Shown: piece after piece, positions 1 to 7,050 of the stretch
Position numbering within the stretch: position 1 is the first letter of the stretch
How the letters are laid out: each line of letters starts with the position of its first letter
DNA from: JAXHTY01 sp034189225
GTDB taxonomy: Bacteria > Desulfobacterota > Desulfobacteria > Desulfobacterales > Desulfosudaceae
Length of the DNA: 28,499 bases
Direction of reading: 5' to 3'
Assembly (NCBI GenBank): GCA_034189225.1
Contig: JAXHVL010000066.1
Span: 1-28,499 of the forward strand
Position numbers and translations under genes: made by a program
The notes under the pieces: model-generated
The model's input: the letters and a program-made list of their open reading frames with translations, nothing else
The model's database searches: none
What the model was told of the DNA's origin: nothing

Positions 1-1
1 G

Positions 2-150
2 CGGCTTCGTAAAAAGTCCAATAGCAGCAAAGCGATGCATCTCTCGTCATGTCACGTACCGCCAAGTACGCTCCATTCCTCGAGATACATCGACGCCTTG
101 CTCTTGAACTTTTTACTTTGCAGTCCCAAAGTAACTTTTTACGAGTGCAT
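2..150. repeat. MITE-like dispersed repeat, copy 1
   Basis: A ~149 bp element whose near relative lies at 7118-7270. It opens with CGGCTTCGTAAAAAGTCCAA and closes with AACTTTTTACGAGTGCAT, so the ends are imperfect inverted repeats (TCGTAAAAAGT against ACTTTTTACGA). The interior carries a second palindrome: CGATGCATCTC near 33-43 pairs with GAGATACATCG near 82-92. The core at 37-59 is identical in both copies. There is no coding capacity. This looks like a non-autonomous mobile or structured intergenic repeat. The left edge is close to the window start, so its true boundary is uncertain. Confidence 0.75.
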
Positions 151-294
151 TAAAGGTATGCCCATGGTTTTTTTACTTGTTACTGAATGATAAGCAAGGG
201 GCATGCCAAATCAGGTTTGATGAAAACGGACGGGACGGATGTTTACCTGTTTTCAAGTCCTGTTTCCGGTTGGCCTGTGCGTTTCGGGAAACCA

Positions 295-328
295 TTGCTT
301 TTTTTGTTGCATTTATGGTATCATAAAT
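295..328 (+). promoter_or_regulatory. Putative mlaA promoter with overlapping palindrome
   Basis: TTGCTT (295-300) and TATCAT (319-324) are separated by 18 bases and resemble sigma70 -35 and -10 boxes. A perfect inverted repeat, ATTTATG-GTAT-CATAAAT (311-328), covers the -10 box, which is where a repressor would bind. The predicted start would give a leader of about 70 nt before mlaA. The rest of 151-402 shows no convincing gene; a 61-codon frame at 187-372 has no family features. Promoter and operator are predictions from sequence only. Confidence 0.4.
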
Positions 329-379
329 GTTTACAGTCTTTTGTTCAGGGTATTCAGGGCCAATTCATGTGAAGGGGGG

Positions 380-406
380 ATGATGGCGAAAGGTTATATG
401 ATATGA
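380..406 (+). CDS. Possible 8-codon leader peptide coupled to mlaA
   Basis: Two consecutive ATGs (380, 383) follow a purine-rich AAGGGGGG tract and open a tiny frame reading MMAKGYMI. Its TGA (404-406) overlaps the mlaA ATG (403-405) as ATGA. Such an arrangement can couple translation of the downstream gene to the leader. The spacing from the ribosome-binding tract is short, and the frame is small enough to occur by chance, so this is tentative. Confidence 0.2.
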   Translation: MMAKGYMI

Positions 407-1299
407 AAAGACCGGGGAAGGCGTCGTGTGTCATGGGGGTATTGCTGGCAGTGATGCTGTGGTCGGTGTTGTCCGTTCATGCCACACAAGCGGATGTCAT
501 GCGTGACGGCTATGTTCAGGCCGTTGGAGAAACGGATCCGCCGCCGAAAGGCGGAATGGCCTCTGGTGAAAATGTAAAAAAAGAGGGGCCTTCAGAAGGA
601 GAGACTTCCCAGGCATTGGAACCGGCGGCGTCTGACGGGTTTGATGATTTTTCGTCATTTGAGGAATTCGGGGAGTTTGAAACCGGTGAGGATGAGGCGG
701 TGTTCGACCCGCTGAGCGGATATAACCGCGTGGTCACCCGCGTGAATGACAAACTTTATTTCTGGGTGCTCAAGCCGGTGGCCAGAGGCTATGAATTTGT
801 GGTACCGGAACCGGTACGGCGGGGGATCGGTAATTTTTTTAAAAATCTGGGATTCCCGATCCGCCTGGTGAACAATGTGCTGCAATTAAAGTTCAAGGAC
901 GCAGGTATTGAAACTACGCGTTTTCTGGTTAACACGACCGTTGGGGTGGCCGGTTTATGGGATCCGGCGCAACAATGGCTGGCGCTTTCTCCCCATGACG
1001 AGGATTTCGGCCAGACCTTGGGGTATTATGGCATGGACGGCGGTTTTCATCTCGTTCTGCCGCTGCTCGGACCCTCCAATCTGAGGGATACATGCGGGAG
1101 CGTAGTGGACCGGAACCTCAATCCCACCACCTATCTCGAGGATGCGGAAATCACACTGGCCCTTTCGGCGACCCAGACCGTTAACAGCACGTCCCTTCGG
1201 ATCGGACAGTATGAGGCAATCCGGAAGGATGCGATGGATCTGTATATTTTATTGAGGAATGCATATGAACAGAACAGAGAGAAAAAAATCAGGCATTAA
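403..1299 (+). CDS. mlaA: MlaA/VacJ-family outer-membrane phospholipid-transport protein
   Basis: 298 residues. MlaA proteins sit in the outer membrane and pull mislocalised phospholipids from the outer leaflet, handing them to periplasmic MlaC. The family domain spans about residues 103-260: it begins DPLSGYNR and contains NFFKNLGFPIRLVNN, TRFLVNTTVG, the FGQTLGYYG segment and LPLLGPSNLRDT. The N terminus is a classical Sec signal (hydrophobic residues 11-25, likely cut after SVHA). There is no lipobox cysteine at the cleavage site; the only early Cys (residue 9) precedes the hydrophobic core. E. coli MlaA is a lipoprotein, so anchoring may differ here. An acidic Gly/Phe-rich linker (about 55-100) separates signal and domain. 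Start chosen for GAAAGG ten bases upstream. The mlaC start lies inside the 3' end, so the two are co-transcribed. Confidence 0.93.
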   Translation: MKRPGKASCVMGVLLAVMLWSVLSVHATQADVMRDGYVQAVGETDPPPKGGMASGENVKKEGPSEGETSQALEPAASDGFDDFSSFEEFGEFETGEDEAVFDPLSGYNRVVTRVNDKLYFWVLKPVARGYEFVVPEPVRRGIGNFFKNLGFPIRLVNNVLQLKFKDAGIETTRFLVNTTVGVAGLWDPAQQWLALSPHDEDFGQTLGYYGMDGGFHLVLPLLGPSNLRDTCGSVVDRNLNPTTYLEDAEITLALSATQTVNSTSLRIGQYEAIRKDAMDLYILLRNAYEQNREKKIRH

Positions 1300-1891
1300 A
1301 CGGCGACCCTCTGTTTGCGCCGTGGTGATTGTCCTTCTGATCCTGGCGGCCGGGCCCGTTTTTGCCGAAGGCCCCGCAAACGAGGTGGAAACGCTGCTGA
1401 AGGACAAGATCGAGGGGATTCTTTCCATGCTCGGCAGTACGGACCTTCAGGAAGCCGAGAAAAAGCAGCGGATCATGAAAATCATCGAGCCGGTGATTGA
1501 TTTTTCCCTGATGGCCAAATTGACGCTGGGCAAGCAGCACTGGGCCAGCATGTCGCCGGAGCAGCGGAAAACATTCGTGGATCTTTTTGTTGAGCGGTTG
1601 AAGCGCTCCTATCTGGACAAGACCACCCTCTATTCCGGTCAGAAGGTGGGTTACGGCCAGGCAATCGCCCGGGGTGGAAAAGTCAGCGCCCCCATGTATT
1701 TGTATACCAAGGACAAGAAGATCGAGGTGGTTTACAAGTTTTACCCCGCCAATGGCAACTGGAAAGTCTATGACGTGGAAATCGACGGTGTCAGTTTTAT
1801 CAAGAGCTACCGGGCCCAGTTTAACGAAATCCTCAGAAACGGCACGGTGGCGGATTTGTTTGCCGAACTGCGGAAACCGGCCGATTCCTGA
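1265..1891 (+). CDS. mlaC: MlaC/Ttg2D-family periplasmic phospholipid-binding protein
   Basis: MlaC carries phospholipid across the periplasm between MlaA and the inner-membrane MlaFEDB transporter. The product (208 residues from this start) has a basic N terminus followed by a signal peptide (hydrophobic stretch ending GPVFA, cut before EGPANEVE). The MlaC domain follows: IIEPVIDFSLMAKLTLGKQHW, the MSPEQRKTFVDLF segment, RSYLDK, and NGNWKVYDVEIDGVSFIKSYR-like residues near the C terminus, all typical of the family. Two in-frame ATGs exist at 1259 and 1265. GAGGA (1254-1258) is properly spaced only for 1265, so that start is used. It overlaps mlaA by 35 bases in another frame. The transporter genes mlaFEDB are not in this window. 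Confidence 0.93.
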   Translation: MNRTERKKSGIKRRPSVCAVVIVLLILAAGPVFAEGPANEVETLLKDKIEGILSMLGSTDLQEAEKKQRIMKIIEPVIDFSLMAKLTLGKQHWASMSPEQRKTFVDLFVERLKRSYLDKTTLYSGQKVGYGQAIARGGKVSAPMYLYTKDKKIEVVYKFYPANGNWKVYDVEIDGVSFIKSYRAQFNEILRNGTVADLFAELRKPADS

Positions 1892-1918
1892 AGAAAGAAG
1901 GCGCCTTCCCGTTTTTGG

Positions 1919-1947
1919 GTGACATTTTTCAGCAGATATGGTATATT
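1919..1947 (+). promoter_or_regulatory. Putative sigma70-type promoter of the response regulator
   Basis: GTGACA (1919-1924), a 17-base spacer, then TATATT (1942-1947). It lies between mlaC and the response regulator and would leave a leader of about 130 nt before the ATG at 2087. The leader (1955-2086) shows no clear riboswitch or gene. The match is good but not confirmed. Confidence 0.45.
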
Positions 1948-2086
1948 ATAAACTATACGGATGATGTCAGAATCCGGGTATCATACTTTATTACGAAGCC
2001 CAATAACCTTCTATACCGGCGATGAATCTTTCGGCAATCACTCATGCCAACGCCTTGGAACCTTCCGCTGAAGAGAACGTGAATCG

Positions 2087-2755
2087 ATGAAAATACTTGT
2101 TGCCGAAGATAATGCGGCCACGCGTAAAATGCTGGAAACCCTGCTGAAGAAGTGGGATTATGACGTATGTCTGGCGCAGAACGGTCAGGAAGCCTGGGAT
2201 ATCATGTATTCCGCTGACCCGCCCCGCATTATTCTTCTCGATTGGATGATGCCTGAGATGGACGGTGTGGATCTTTGCCGGGCCATTCGGGCCTCCACCT
2301 CCGGCCTGGAAAACACCTATGTCGTTCTGTTGACGGCCCGGACGGAAAAGGAGGATATCATTACGGGGCTAAAAGCGGGTGCGGATGACTATATCGCAAA
2401 GCCCTTTAATGCAGAGGAGTTGCGGGTTCGTATCAGTTCCGGCCGCCGGATTATCGAACTGGGGGAAGCCCTTGACAGACGGGGAAAGATTCAGGGGGTT
2501 CTTGAAATGGCCGGTGCGGTGTGTCATGAACTCAATCAACCGCTTCAGGCCATCATGGGGCATGTCCAGCTGGCCATGCTGGACGAGGAGGCGGACAGCC
2601 CGATCCATGAGACCATGCAGACCATAAAATATCAGGTGGACCGAATGGCCGAGATCACCAACAAGCTTATGCGCATCACCCGCTATGAAACCCGGGAATA
2701 TCTGAACGGCACAAAAATCGTGGATATTGACCGCTCCACTTCCACGGATGAATAA
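2087..2755 (+). CDS. Response regulator with REC domain fused to a histidine-kinase dimerisation (HisKA-like) segment, no ATPase domain
   Basis: 222 residues. Residues 1-120 are a receiver domain: acidic pair E7/D8, phospho-acceptor D52 in LLDWMMPEMDG, T83 in LLTAR, and K105 in AKPF. Residues about 137-200 resemble the dimerisation/H-box helices of histidine kinases: H147 lies in VCHELNQPLQAIMGH, followed by an amphipathic second helix ending LMRITRY. The usual HATPase_c domain (N, G1, G2 boxes) is absent; the frame stops after a short polar tail. There is no DNA-binding domain. The protein cannot autophosphorylate as drawn; it may be a phosphorelay intermediate or dimerise with, and modulate, a separate kinase. 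There is no kinase partner nearby. The ATG at 2087 has only a weak AAGAGA ribosome site. Confidence 0.85.
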   Translation: MKILVAEDNAATRKMLETLLKKWDYDVCLAQNGQEAWDIMYSADPPRIILLDWMMPEMDGVDLCRAIRASTSGLENTYVVLLTARTEKEDIITGLKAGADDYIAKPFNAEELRVRISSGRRIIELGEALDRRGKIQGVLEMAGAVCHELNQPLQAIMGHVQLAMLDEEADSPIHETMQTIKYQVDRMAEITNKLMRITRYETREYLNGTKIVDIDRSTSTDE

Positions 2756-2770
2756 CGCTTACCGCGTTTA

Positions 2771-2923
2771 CTATGCCACCCGGGGTCTGTCCGCCTGTTG
2801 CGTTCTTTCCAGTATCCATCCGGCCACTGCGTCCAACACTTTTTTCCGTTTTTCCGGTGGTTCGTTCATGGTTTCATGCCGCAGGCCGTCAAACAGTTCC
2901 AGGCGTCTGTCCTTGCTTCCCAT
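2771..2923 (-). pseudogene. C-terminal remnant of an alpha/beta hydrolase (lysophospholipase/monoacylglycerol-lipase type)
   Basis: The minus strand reads an open frame of 50 codons from ATG (2923) to TAG (2771). It contains LELFDGLRHETMNEP followed by VLDAVAGWI. This matches my recollection of the conserved C terminus of the serine aminopeptidase S33/monoacylglycerol lipase family, where GxxHE..NEP carries the catalytic His and is followed by a final helix ending in W-L/I. The nucleophile Ser and the catalytic Asp would lie upstream, but that position is occupied by the 3' end of the transglutaminase gene; its TAA directly abuts this ATG (TAAATG on the minus strand). I infer a truncated gene left by a deletion or rearrangement. 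A translated small protein cannot be ruled out. Confidence 0.6.
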
Positions 2924-4633
2924 TTACTCCACAAACTGTTTCGGTATCCGGCCCTTTATCCGATAATTGAACTCGAATGCCAGGCTGTGGCTCCATTTTT
3001 TGCCGAACATAGTATTGTACCGGGTGCCGTCCTGCGGCCCCGTGGGTTTACCGTAGGAAAAAAACCAGTTGACAATGGGGCCGCCCGTAAATCCCAGTGC
3101 CGCCCAGTATCGGCCGGGCAGAAGGATGATCTCCTCATCTGAGAAATCAAAGTCCACCCACCGATAGCCCGGTTTGTGACTCAGATCCGATACGGTTATC
3201 AGATCGCTGGTGGCGATCGGATCGGCGGGGATGCCGTTGCTGCTTTTCGTCAATTCTACCCAGAGCTGGCCGCCGGCACTGAAATTGTGAAGGGCCAGTC
3301 CGATGCTCTTGAGCCGCACCGGCTTTTCCAGCACAAAGGACTGGGCGTATTTTTTCCCTTGGGTGGTGACGTATTCGGCCGTTTCCACCAGAAAGTTTTT
3401 CACCATTTTCATGGTGCCGTCCGGGGCCTGTTCCACGTTGGCCCTTGCCGACTGGAAGTCCAGGTTTTCGGGGAACTCGAGGTTTCCGAAAACGTACGGC
3501 TCGGAATAGGTGAGCGCCCGCATCTGATCGGGGGTCAGCTTAACCGGTTCGGGTTCTTTTACGGCCACGGCGGTTTTTTTGAAGGCCGCCGATACGTGTG
3601 GTCCCAGCAGCTTGTTTTTCGGGCCGTAGCCCGTGTTTTTGCCGGCAATACTCACCGTGTCTGAAACAAAATCCGCGCTGATAGCTTCCCGGAAATCGGG
3701 CTTGTCCGAGGAGCCTTTGAGCCGGGTCCAGCGGATGAGGCCGTCGTTTTCCGTGTCGTTATTGTCCACCCCCACCTCGACCCTTATAAACCGGTTGCTG
3801 ACAAAGAGCTGCGTGCACTGGGGGTCAAAGGGCACCCATTTCAGGTCCGGAAAATAGGCTTCAATCCAGGAGTGGCGGCCCTTTGCGTTTTTCATCACCA
3901 GGGTGCCGTCCCCCTGTCTGATTTTATATGGTTCATCCAGGGTTACGCCGTTGACAATACGCGCGGGGATCCCCACGGCCCGCATGAGGGCGGCCGTCAG
4001 GTGAGAGTAATTCTGGCAGTTTCCCTTGCCGGAATCAAATGCGTACATGGCATCGTAGCTCTGGGGCGGTTGTACATACCGCATGTGGTCCACCACCCAG
4101 GTCAGGATTAATTGTACGGCATCGAACTGGGTTTTGGCTGACCGGGTCAGTTCTTCTGCCTTCTGCCGGATTTTCGGATTGTCGGCGGGCACCTGGGATG
4201 TGTCGGCGAGATATTTTTTTACGGCCGCCGGCATGTCCGTTACGGGAAAAGGGGCATCGGTTTTGATGGTATTCAGAAGGACACTGTTTTTGGCGGTCAT
4301 GGCAACGGAGGCCGTGATCGTATCACTGGGACTGTTCCATGCCGCTTCGATAATGGTGTTGCCGTTTTCGTCCTTTGTGGTCTTACGGCTGCTGGGAGTG
4401 GGTGAAAAATTAATATCCAGGTTTTCAATGCGCTGGTTATAAGTGGGGGATGAATAAGAAACCGGCGTGACATAACTCAGCATGATTTTCCGGGTGGATG
4501 CCGACGGTGTAACGGTCTGGACCATACTGTATTGAATGGTGGATTCCTGTCCGCCGTTTAAAAGATAATTTTCAGCAAATACGGATGTGGCGACCAGGCA
4601 GCCGACAATCCCCAGAAGCATCGATTTTTTCAT
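2924..4633 (-). CDS. Secreted transglutaminase-like cysteine protease-fold protein with C-terminal beta-sandwich domain
   Basis: 569 residues with a signal peptide (MKKSMLLGIVGCLVATSVFA, cut before ENYLL), so it acts in the periplasm or outside. A beta-rich region (about 30-130) precedes a transglutaminase-like core. The catalytic triad is visible: C206 in GKGNCQNYSHL, H254 in GRHSWIEAYFPD and D270 in WVPFDP. Bacterial members of this superfamily usually act as proteases or amidases rather than crosslinkers. After a Pro/Lys-rich linker (about 350-370), residues about 425-560 form a second domain rich in aromatic beta-strands (AQSFVLEKPVRLKSIGLAL, GRYWAALGF), which resembles carbohydrate- or surface-binding sandwiches; its role is unknown. 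AAGGGG six bases before the ATG supports the start. It is monocistronic apart from the hydrolase remnant right behind it. Confidence 0.85.
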   Translation of the reverse strand: MKKSMLLGIVGCLVATSVFAENYLLNGGQESTIQYSMVQTVTPSASTRKIMLSYVTPVSYSSPTYNQRIENLDINFSPTPSSRKTTKDENGNTIIEAAWNSPSDTITASVAMTAKNSVLLNTIKTDAPFPVTDMPAAVKKYLADTSQVPADNPKIRQKAEELTRSAKTQFDAVQLILTWVVDHMRYVQPPQSYDAMYAFDSGKGNCQNYSHLTAALMRAVGIPARIVNGVTLDEPYKIRQGDGTLVMKNAKGRHSWIEAYFPDLKWVPFDPQCTQLFVSNRFIRVEVGVDNNDTENDGLIRWTRLKGSSDKPDFREAISADFVSDTVSIAGKNTGYGPKNKLLGPHVSAAFKKTAVAVKEPEPVKLTPDQMRALTYSEPYVFGNLEFPENLDFQSARANVEQAPDGTMKMVKNFLVETAEYVTTQGKKYAQSFVLEKPVRLKSIGLALHNFSAGGQLWVELTKSSNGIPADPIATSDLITVSDLSHKPGYRWVDFDFSDEEIILLPGRYWAALGFTGGPIVNWFFSYGKPTGPQDGTRYNTMFGKKWSHSLAFEFNYRIKGRIPKQFVE

Positions 4634-4700
4634 GGATTACCCCTTTTAAAAACGGTTAAGCACTCAAGATCGGCGCAAAAACGCCCAATACATTGCCGTT

Positions 4701-5121
4701 TCAGCAGGCCGCTGTGTTGTAGAATGAATACGGGGCGCTTGATTGATTTTGCATTATAACATATCGCGGCAGCGATTTCACGTATCTATTGAGCTGGTCT
4801 GCGGGGGCTGGGTGATAGGTTTTTACCAGCCCCGCCCAGGCTCGGGGCTCGGGGGTCATCACGCCCTCCACCGTGATTTTCACCGTGTGGGTTGAATCGA
4901 ACTACAGGTACTTGTGGTTCGCCGCATCCAGAAACGCCCCGCTTTTAATAAAACGGCTTTTGAGGCCTGCATCAAGGGTCTGTGTGTTGAGGTCGATATG
5001 GTTAATAGGTCCAGTCGAGCAATCCCAGTCCAATCGTATTCATGATAACGGGCACGGCATAGATGGCTGTCAGTATGGATAACCTGGCCTTCAGGGTCTT
5101 GCGGGTGATATTGATGTGAAA
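4701..5121 (-). pseudogene. Decayed reading frame of a membrane-type protein
   Basis: On the minus strand, codons rich in GCC/CTG/ATC, like the neighbouring genes, encode a hydrophobic stretch (RLSILTAIYAVPVIMNTIG, about 5088-5032) that ends in TAA near 5008. After a one-base frame change, DLNTQTLDAGLKSRF and SGAFLDAANHKYL continue to a TAG near 4907. The same frame then resumes as DSTHTVKITVEGVMTPEPRAW through to about 4701. There is no start codon at the left end of the hydrophobic part. The pattern of coding-like sequence broken by one frameshift and stops suggests a pseudogene. The family is not recognised. A 60-codon open piece (4701-4883) remains but lacks a ribosome site. Confidence 0.4.
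4753..4781 (-). promoter_or_regulatory. Putative promoter of the transglutaminase-like gene
   Basis: Reading the minus strand, GTGAAA (4781-4776) and a perfect TATAAT (4758-4753) are 17 bases apart, and TGT just before the -10 gives an extended -10 (TG-N-TATAAT). The gene start is at 4633, so the leader would be about 113 nt. The promoter lies inside the decayed frame, so it may have arisen there or may be fortuitous. Confidence 0.45.
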
Positions 5122-5286
5122 TTATAGTTAATTTTTCATTTCTTCATGATCTTCATGGCCCCAAAATCAGACTTCCAAGGAGCTTAATCTGTCAATTTAT
5201 TGTAACCATATCAATTTTATTCAATTTTTCAGTTTATTGTCAAGTTTTTCAGTCTGCCGAAACAACTGAACAGCAACACGTGCCCA

Positions 5287-5448
5287 GCCCCTTGCAGCGC
5301 AGCCGAGCAGGGGCGGTTTTTTCGGAAGACGCGGGCAGATTGTCTGAGCAGACGATGCTTACCGCATCCCCACAAAAGGACAGGCGAGTTACTGCCCGCG
5401 CCGAAAAAACCGACCCTGCGAGGGAAGCCGAAGGCCCAGCTGCGGGGC
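5287..5448. repeat. Very long nested palindrome (~160 nt hairpin)
   Basis: Successive segments on the left pair in order with segments on the right. GCCCC..GCAGC (5287-5298) pairs with GCTGCGGGGC (5439-5448); GCAGGG (5307-5312) with CCCTGC (5414-5419); CGGTTTTTTCGG (5314-5325) with CCGAAAAAACCG (5401-5412); and CGCGGGCAG (5330-5338) with CTGCCCGCG (5392-5400). The loop holds a further small hairpin, GTCTG-AG-CAGAC. The inner 27 bp of pairing is perfect apart from short bulges. Open frames through the region on both strands look spurious because of this structure. It is probably a dispersed structured repeat or a mobile-element relic. Confidence 0.7.
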
Positions 5449-5452
5449 ACCC

Positions 5453-5502
5453 TTTCTTTTGCATACTTTTCTTTGGGCGAGCAAAGAAAAGTATGAAAGA
5501 AA
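5453..5502. repeat. 21-bp stem-loop next to the long palindrome
   Basis: CATACTTTTCTTTG (5462-5475) is followed by a six-base loop (GGCGAG) and then the exact complement CAAAGAAAAGTATG (5482-5495). After a two-base bulge the stem continues as TTTCTTT (5453-5459) with AAAGAAA (5496-5502). From memory, similar CTTTGGGCGAGCAAAG hairpins are frequent intergenic repeats in proteobacteria; I cannot verify this here. No U-tract follows, so it is not an ordinary terminator. Confidence 0.75.
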
Positions 5503-5565
5503 AACAGGTCATTCAGCACAAATAGCGCTAAAAAACCAAGCCTCGCGCAAGTTACTTGCTGCAAA

Positions 5566-5602
5566 AACGCCGCGGCGGGGTTGAAAGCTTTTCTCGAAGC
5601 CG
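5566..5602. repeat. Short dispersed repeat, copy A
   Basis: 37 bases that align without gaps to 10486-10522. The last 24 bases (GGTTGAAAGCTTTTCTCGAAGC plus CG) differ at only two positions. The CGAAGCCG end also resembles the complement of the outer end of the ~150 bp repeats at 2-150 and 7118-7270. It lies just past the stop of the aminotransferase gene. Probably a relic of a related element. Confidence 0.5.
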
Positions 5603-5618
5603 TCAATTCGGACATGGA

Positions 5619-6920
5619 TTACAATTCTTTTGCGCCCTTATAAATGGTATCAAACAGCTTTTCCACATCAGCCTCCTCTATGCAGGAAAAGGCAACCCGC
5701 AGGTCGTGTTCACCCAGGGCGATGAGCCCAACCCCGTAGTTTTCCAGGAGGTGCACTCGAAGGGCTTCGGCCTTAACCTGTTTCAGGCGGATGCACATGA
5801 AGTATCCGGAGTTGAACGGATAGACATCCCAGGCATCGGCATACTTGTCGTCGGCCAGGACTTCCTTGACGCGCATGGCCTTGGCCTTGAGAATATCGAA
5901 TTTTTCCTGTTTTTCCCGCTGGTAGTTGTCATCCTGCAGGGATTTCAGGAGAATGGACTGGCTCAGGTGAGACGCATTGGATATGTTGCCCCGAATGCAC
6001 CCGGCGGTCTTTTTTTCCAGGGCCGTGAACACGGCATCGGGGTCGTCTGTGGGGTATCCATAGGTGATAAATCCCACCCGCAGCCCCCATACATAATTCT
6101 CCTTGGTGGCGCCGTCGAGTTTGACGGGCAGAAGCCGGTCATGCGCCCCGCAGAGTTTGGTGAACAGGGACTCTTTCATGGTATCCGGTTCGTAGAAGAG
6201 TCCGAAATAGGAATCGTCGCAGACCACGATGACCCTGGTGCCTTCTTTGGCAATGGCGGTGAGAATCCGGGCAATGGCGTCCCCTTCGGTTTCCGTTGCC
6301 GTATAGCCCGTGGGATTGTGGGGGAAGTTCATCAGCACAATGAGTTTTCCCTTTTCAGACGCCGTTTTTCGGGCCGCTTCCTCAAAGGACGCCAGATTGA
6401 ATCCGCCGTCATCGGTAAACAGCCGGTAATTGGCGATATCCACCCCGTGCCGGACCTTGAGTATCATGTTGTAATTGCCCCACATCATGTCCGGCAGCAG
6501 AACCACGTCCCCGGGATCCGTCCACATGTCGGCAAAAACGCTGATGGCGTGAGTGATGCCGCAGGTGACTACGGGCATGCTGATGTCACGGCCGGCCAGG
6601 GAAGGGTTTTTTTCACGCATCTCGTTTCGCCATGCGGATCGCAATGCCGGCAGCCCGTAAGAAGGGGCATAGGTGATGGATTCCTCCGGTGCAAACCCGT
6701 CGAGCATTCCCATGACCGAGGGCAGGTGCATGATGCCGCTGCCTTCCTTGGCAATGCCGATGGTGGCGTTGATGGTGTGGGCCTTTTCCTTTGCTTCCGC
6801 GCTTTGCTGCAGGATGCCTTTGGGAAAAAAGAGGTTTCTGCCCACCTCTGAGAGCATGTCAAAGAGTTGTGGGGATTGGGCATGTAAAATATCATTGAGT
6901 TCCTTGGCTAAAGGGGTCAT
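5619..6920 (-). CDS. Class I/II PLP-dependent aminotransferase
   Basis: 433 residues, cytosolic, fold-type I. The PLP-site landmarks are present: N202 in NFPHNPTGYT, D236/Y238 in VVCDDSYFG (ring-nitrogen Asp), the Schiff-base K273 in DGATKENYVWGLRVGF with R281 after it, and R408 in DLRVAFSC, which would bind the substrate carboxylate. The N-terminal NATIGIAKEGSGIM and YAPSYGLPALR segments are typical of aspartate/aromatic/alanine-type aminotransferases, but the substrate cannot be assigned. AAGGAG ten bases before the ATG supports the start. The gene stands alone between repeats, with its own promoter at 6960-6988; there is no pathway context. Confidence 0.88.
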   Translation of the reverse strand: MTPLAKELNDILHAQSPQLFDMLSEVGRNLFFPKGILQQSAEAKEKAHTINATIGIAKEGSGIMHLPSVMGMLDGFAPEESITYAPSYGLPALRSAWRNEMREKNPSLAGRDISMPVVTCGITHAISVFADMWTDPGDVVLLPDMMWGNYNMILKVRHGVDIANYRLFTDDGGFNLASFEEAARKTASEKGKLIVLMNFPHNPTGYTATETEGDAIARILTAIAKEGTRVIVVCDDSYFGLFYEPDTMKESLFTKLCGAHDRLLPVKLDGATKENYVWGLRVGFITYGYPTDDPDAVFTALEKKTAGCIRGNISNASHLSQSILLKSLQDDNYQREKQEKFDILKAKAMRVKEVLADDKYADAWDVYPFNSGYFMCIRLKQVKAEALRVHLLENYGVGLIALGEHDLRVAFSCIEEADVEKLFDTIYKGAKEL

Positions 6921-6959
6921 GGGGCTTTCTCTCCTTGTATCGGGTTTGTTGAAATTCTA

Positions 6960-6988
6960 CTTGTATGGATTTTGTTGTGTCGTGTCAA
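6960..6988 (-). promoter_or_regulatory. Promoter of the aminotransferase gene
   Basis: On the minus strand a perfect TTGACA (6988-6983), a 17-base spacer and TACAAG (6965-6960) form a good sigma70 promoter, about 40 bases before the ATG at 6920. Confidence 0.55.
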
Positions 6989-7050
6989 GCAAAATGTGCT
7001 CCAGGTCTGGAAATAACCGCTTGTTTTTTATGGTATTAAGGGATATGCTG

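Noticed and set aside
187..372. 61-codon plus-strand frame upstream of mlaA
   Set aside because: No ribosome site or family character; it overlaps the predicted mlaA promoter and palindrome.
1897..1908. GAAGGCGCCTTC palindrome after mlaC as a terminator
   Set aside because: The stem is only about four base pairs once a loop is allowed and the T-run is separated from it.
5229..5615. 128-codon minus-strand frame and 81-codon plus-strand frame
   Set aside because: Both read through the long palindrome and hairpin, so openness on both strands is a side effect of the structure; no start signals.
5556..6851. 431-codon plus-strand frame
   Set aside because: It is the antisense of the clearly recognisable aminotransferase and has no motifs of its own.
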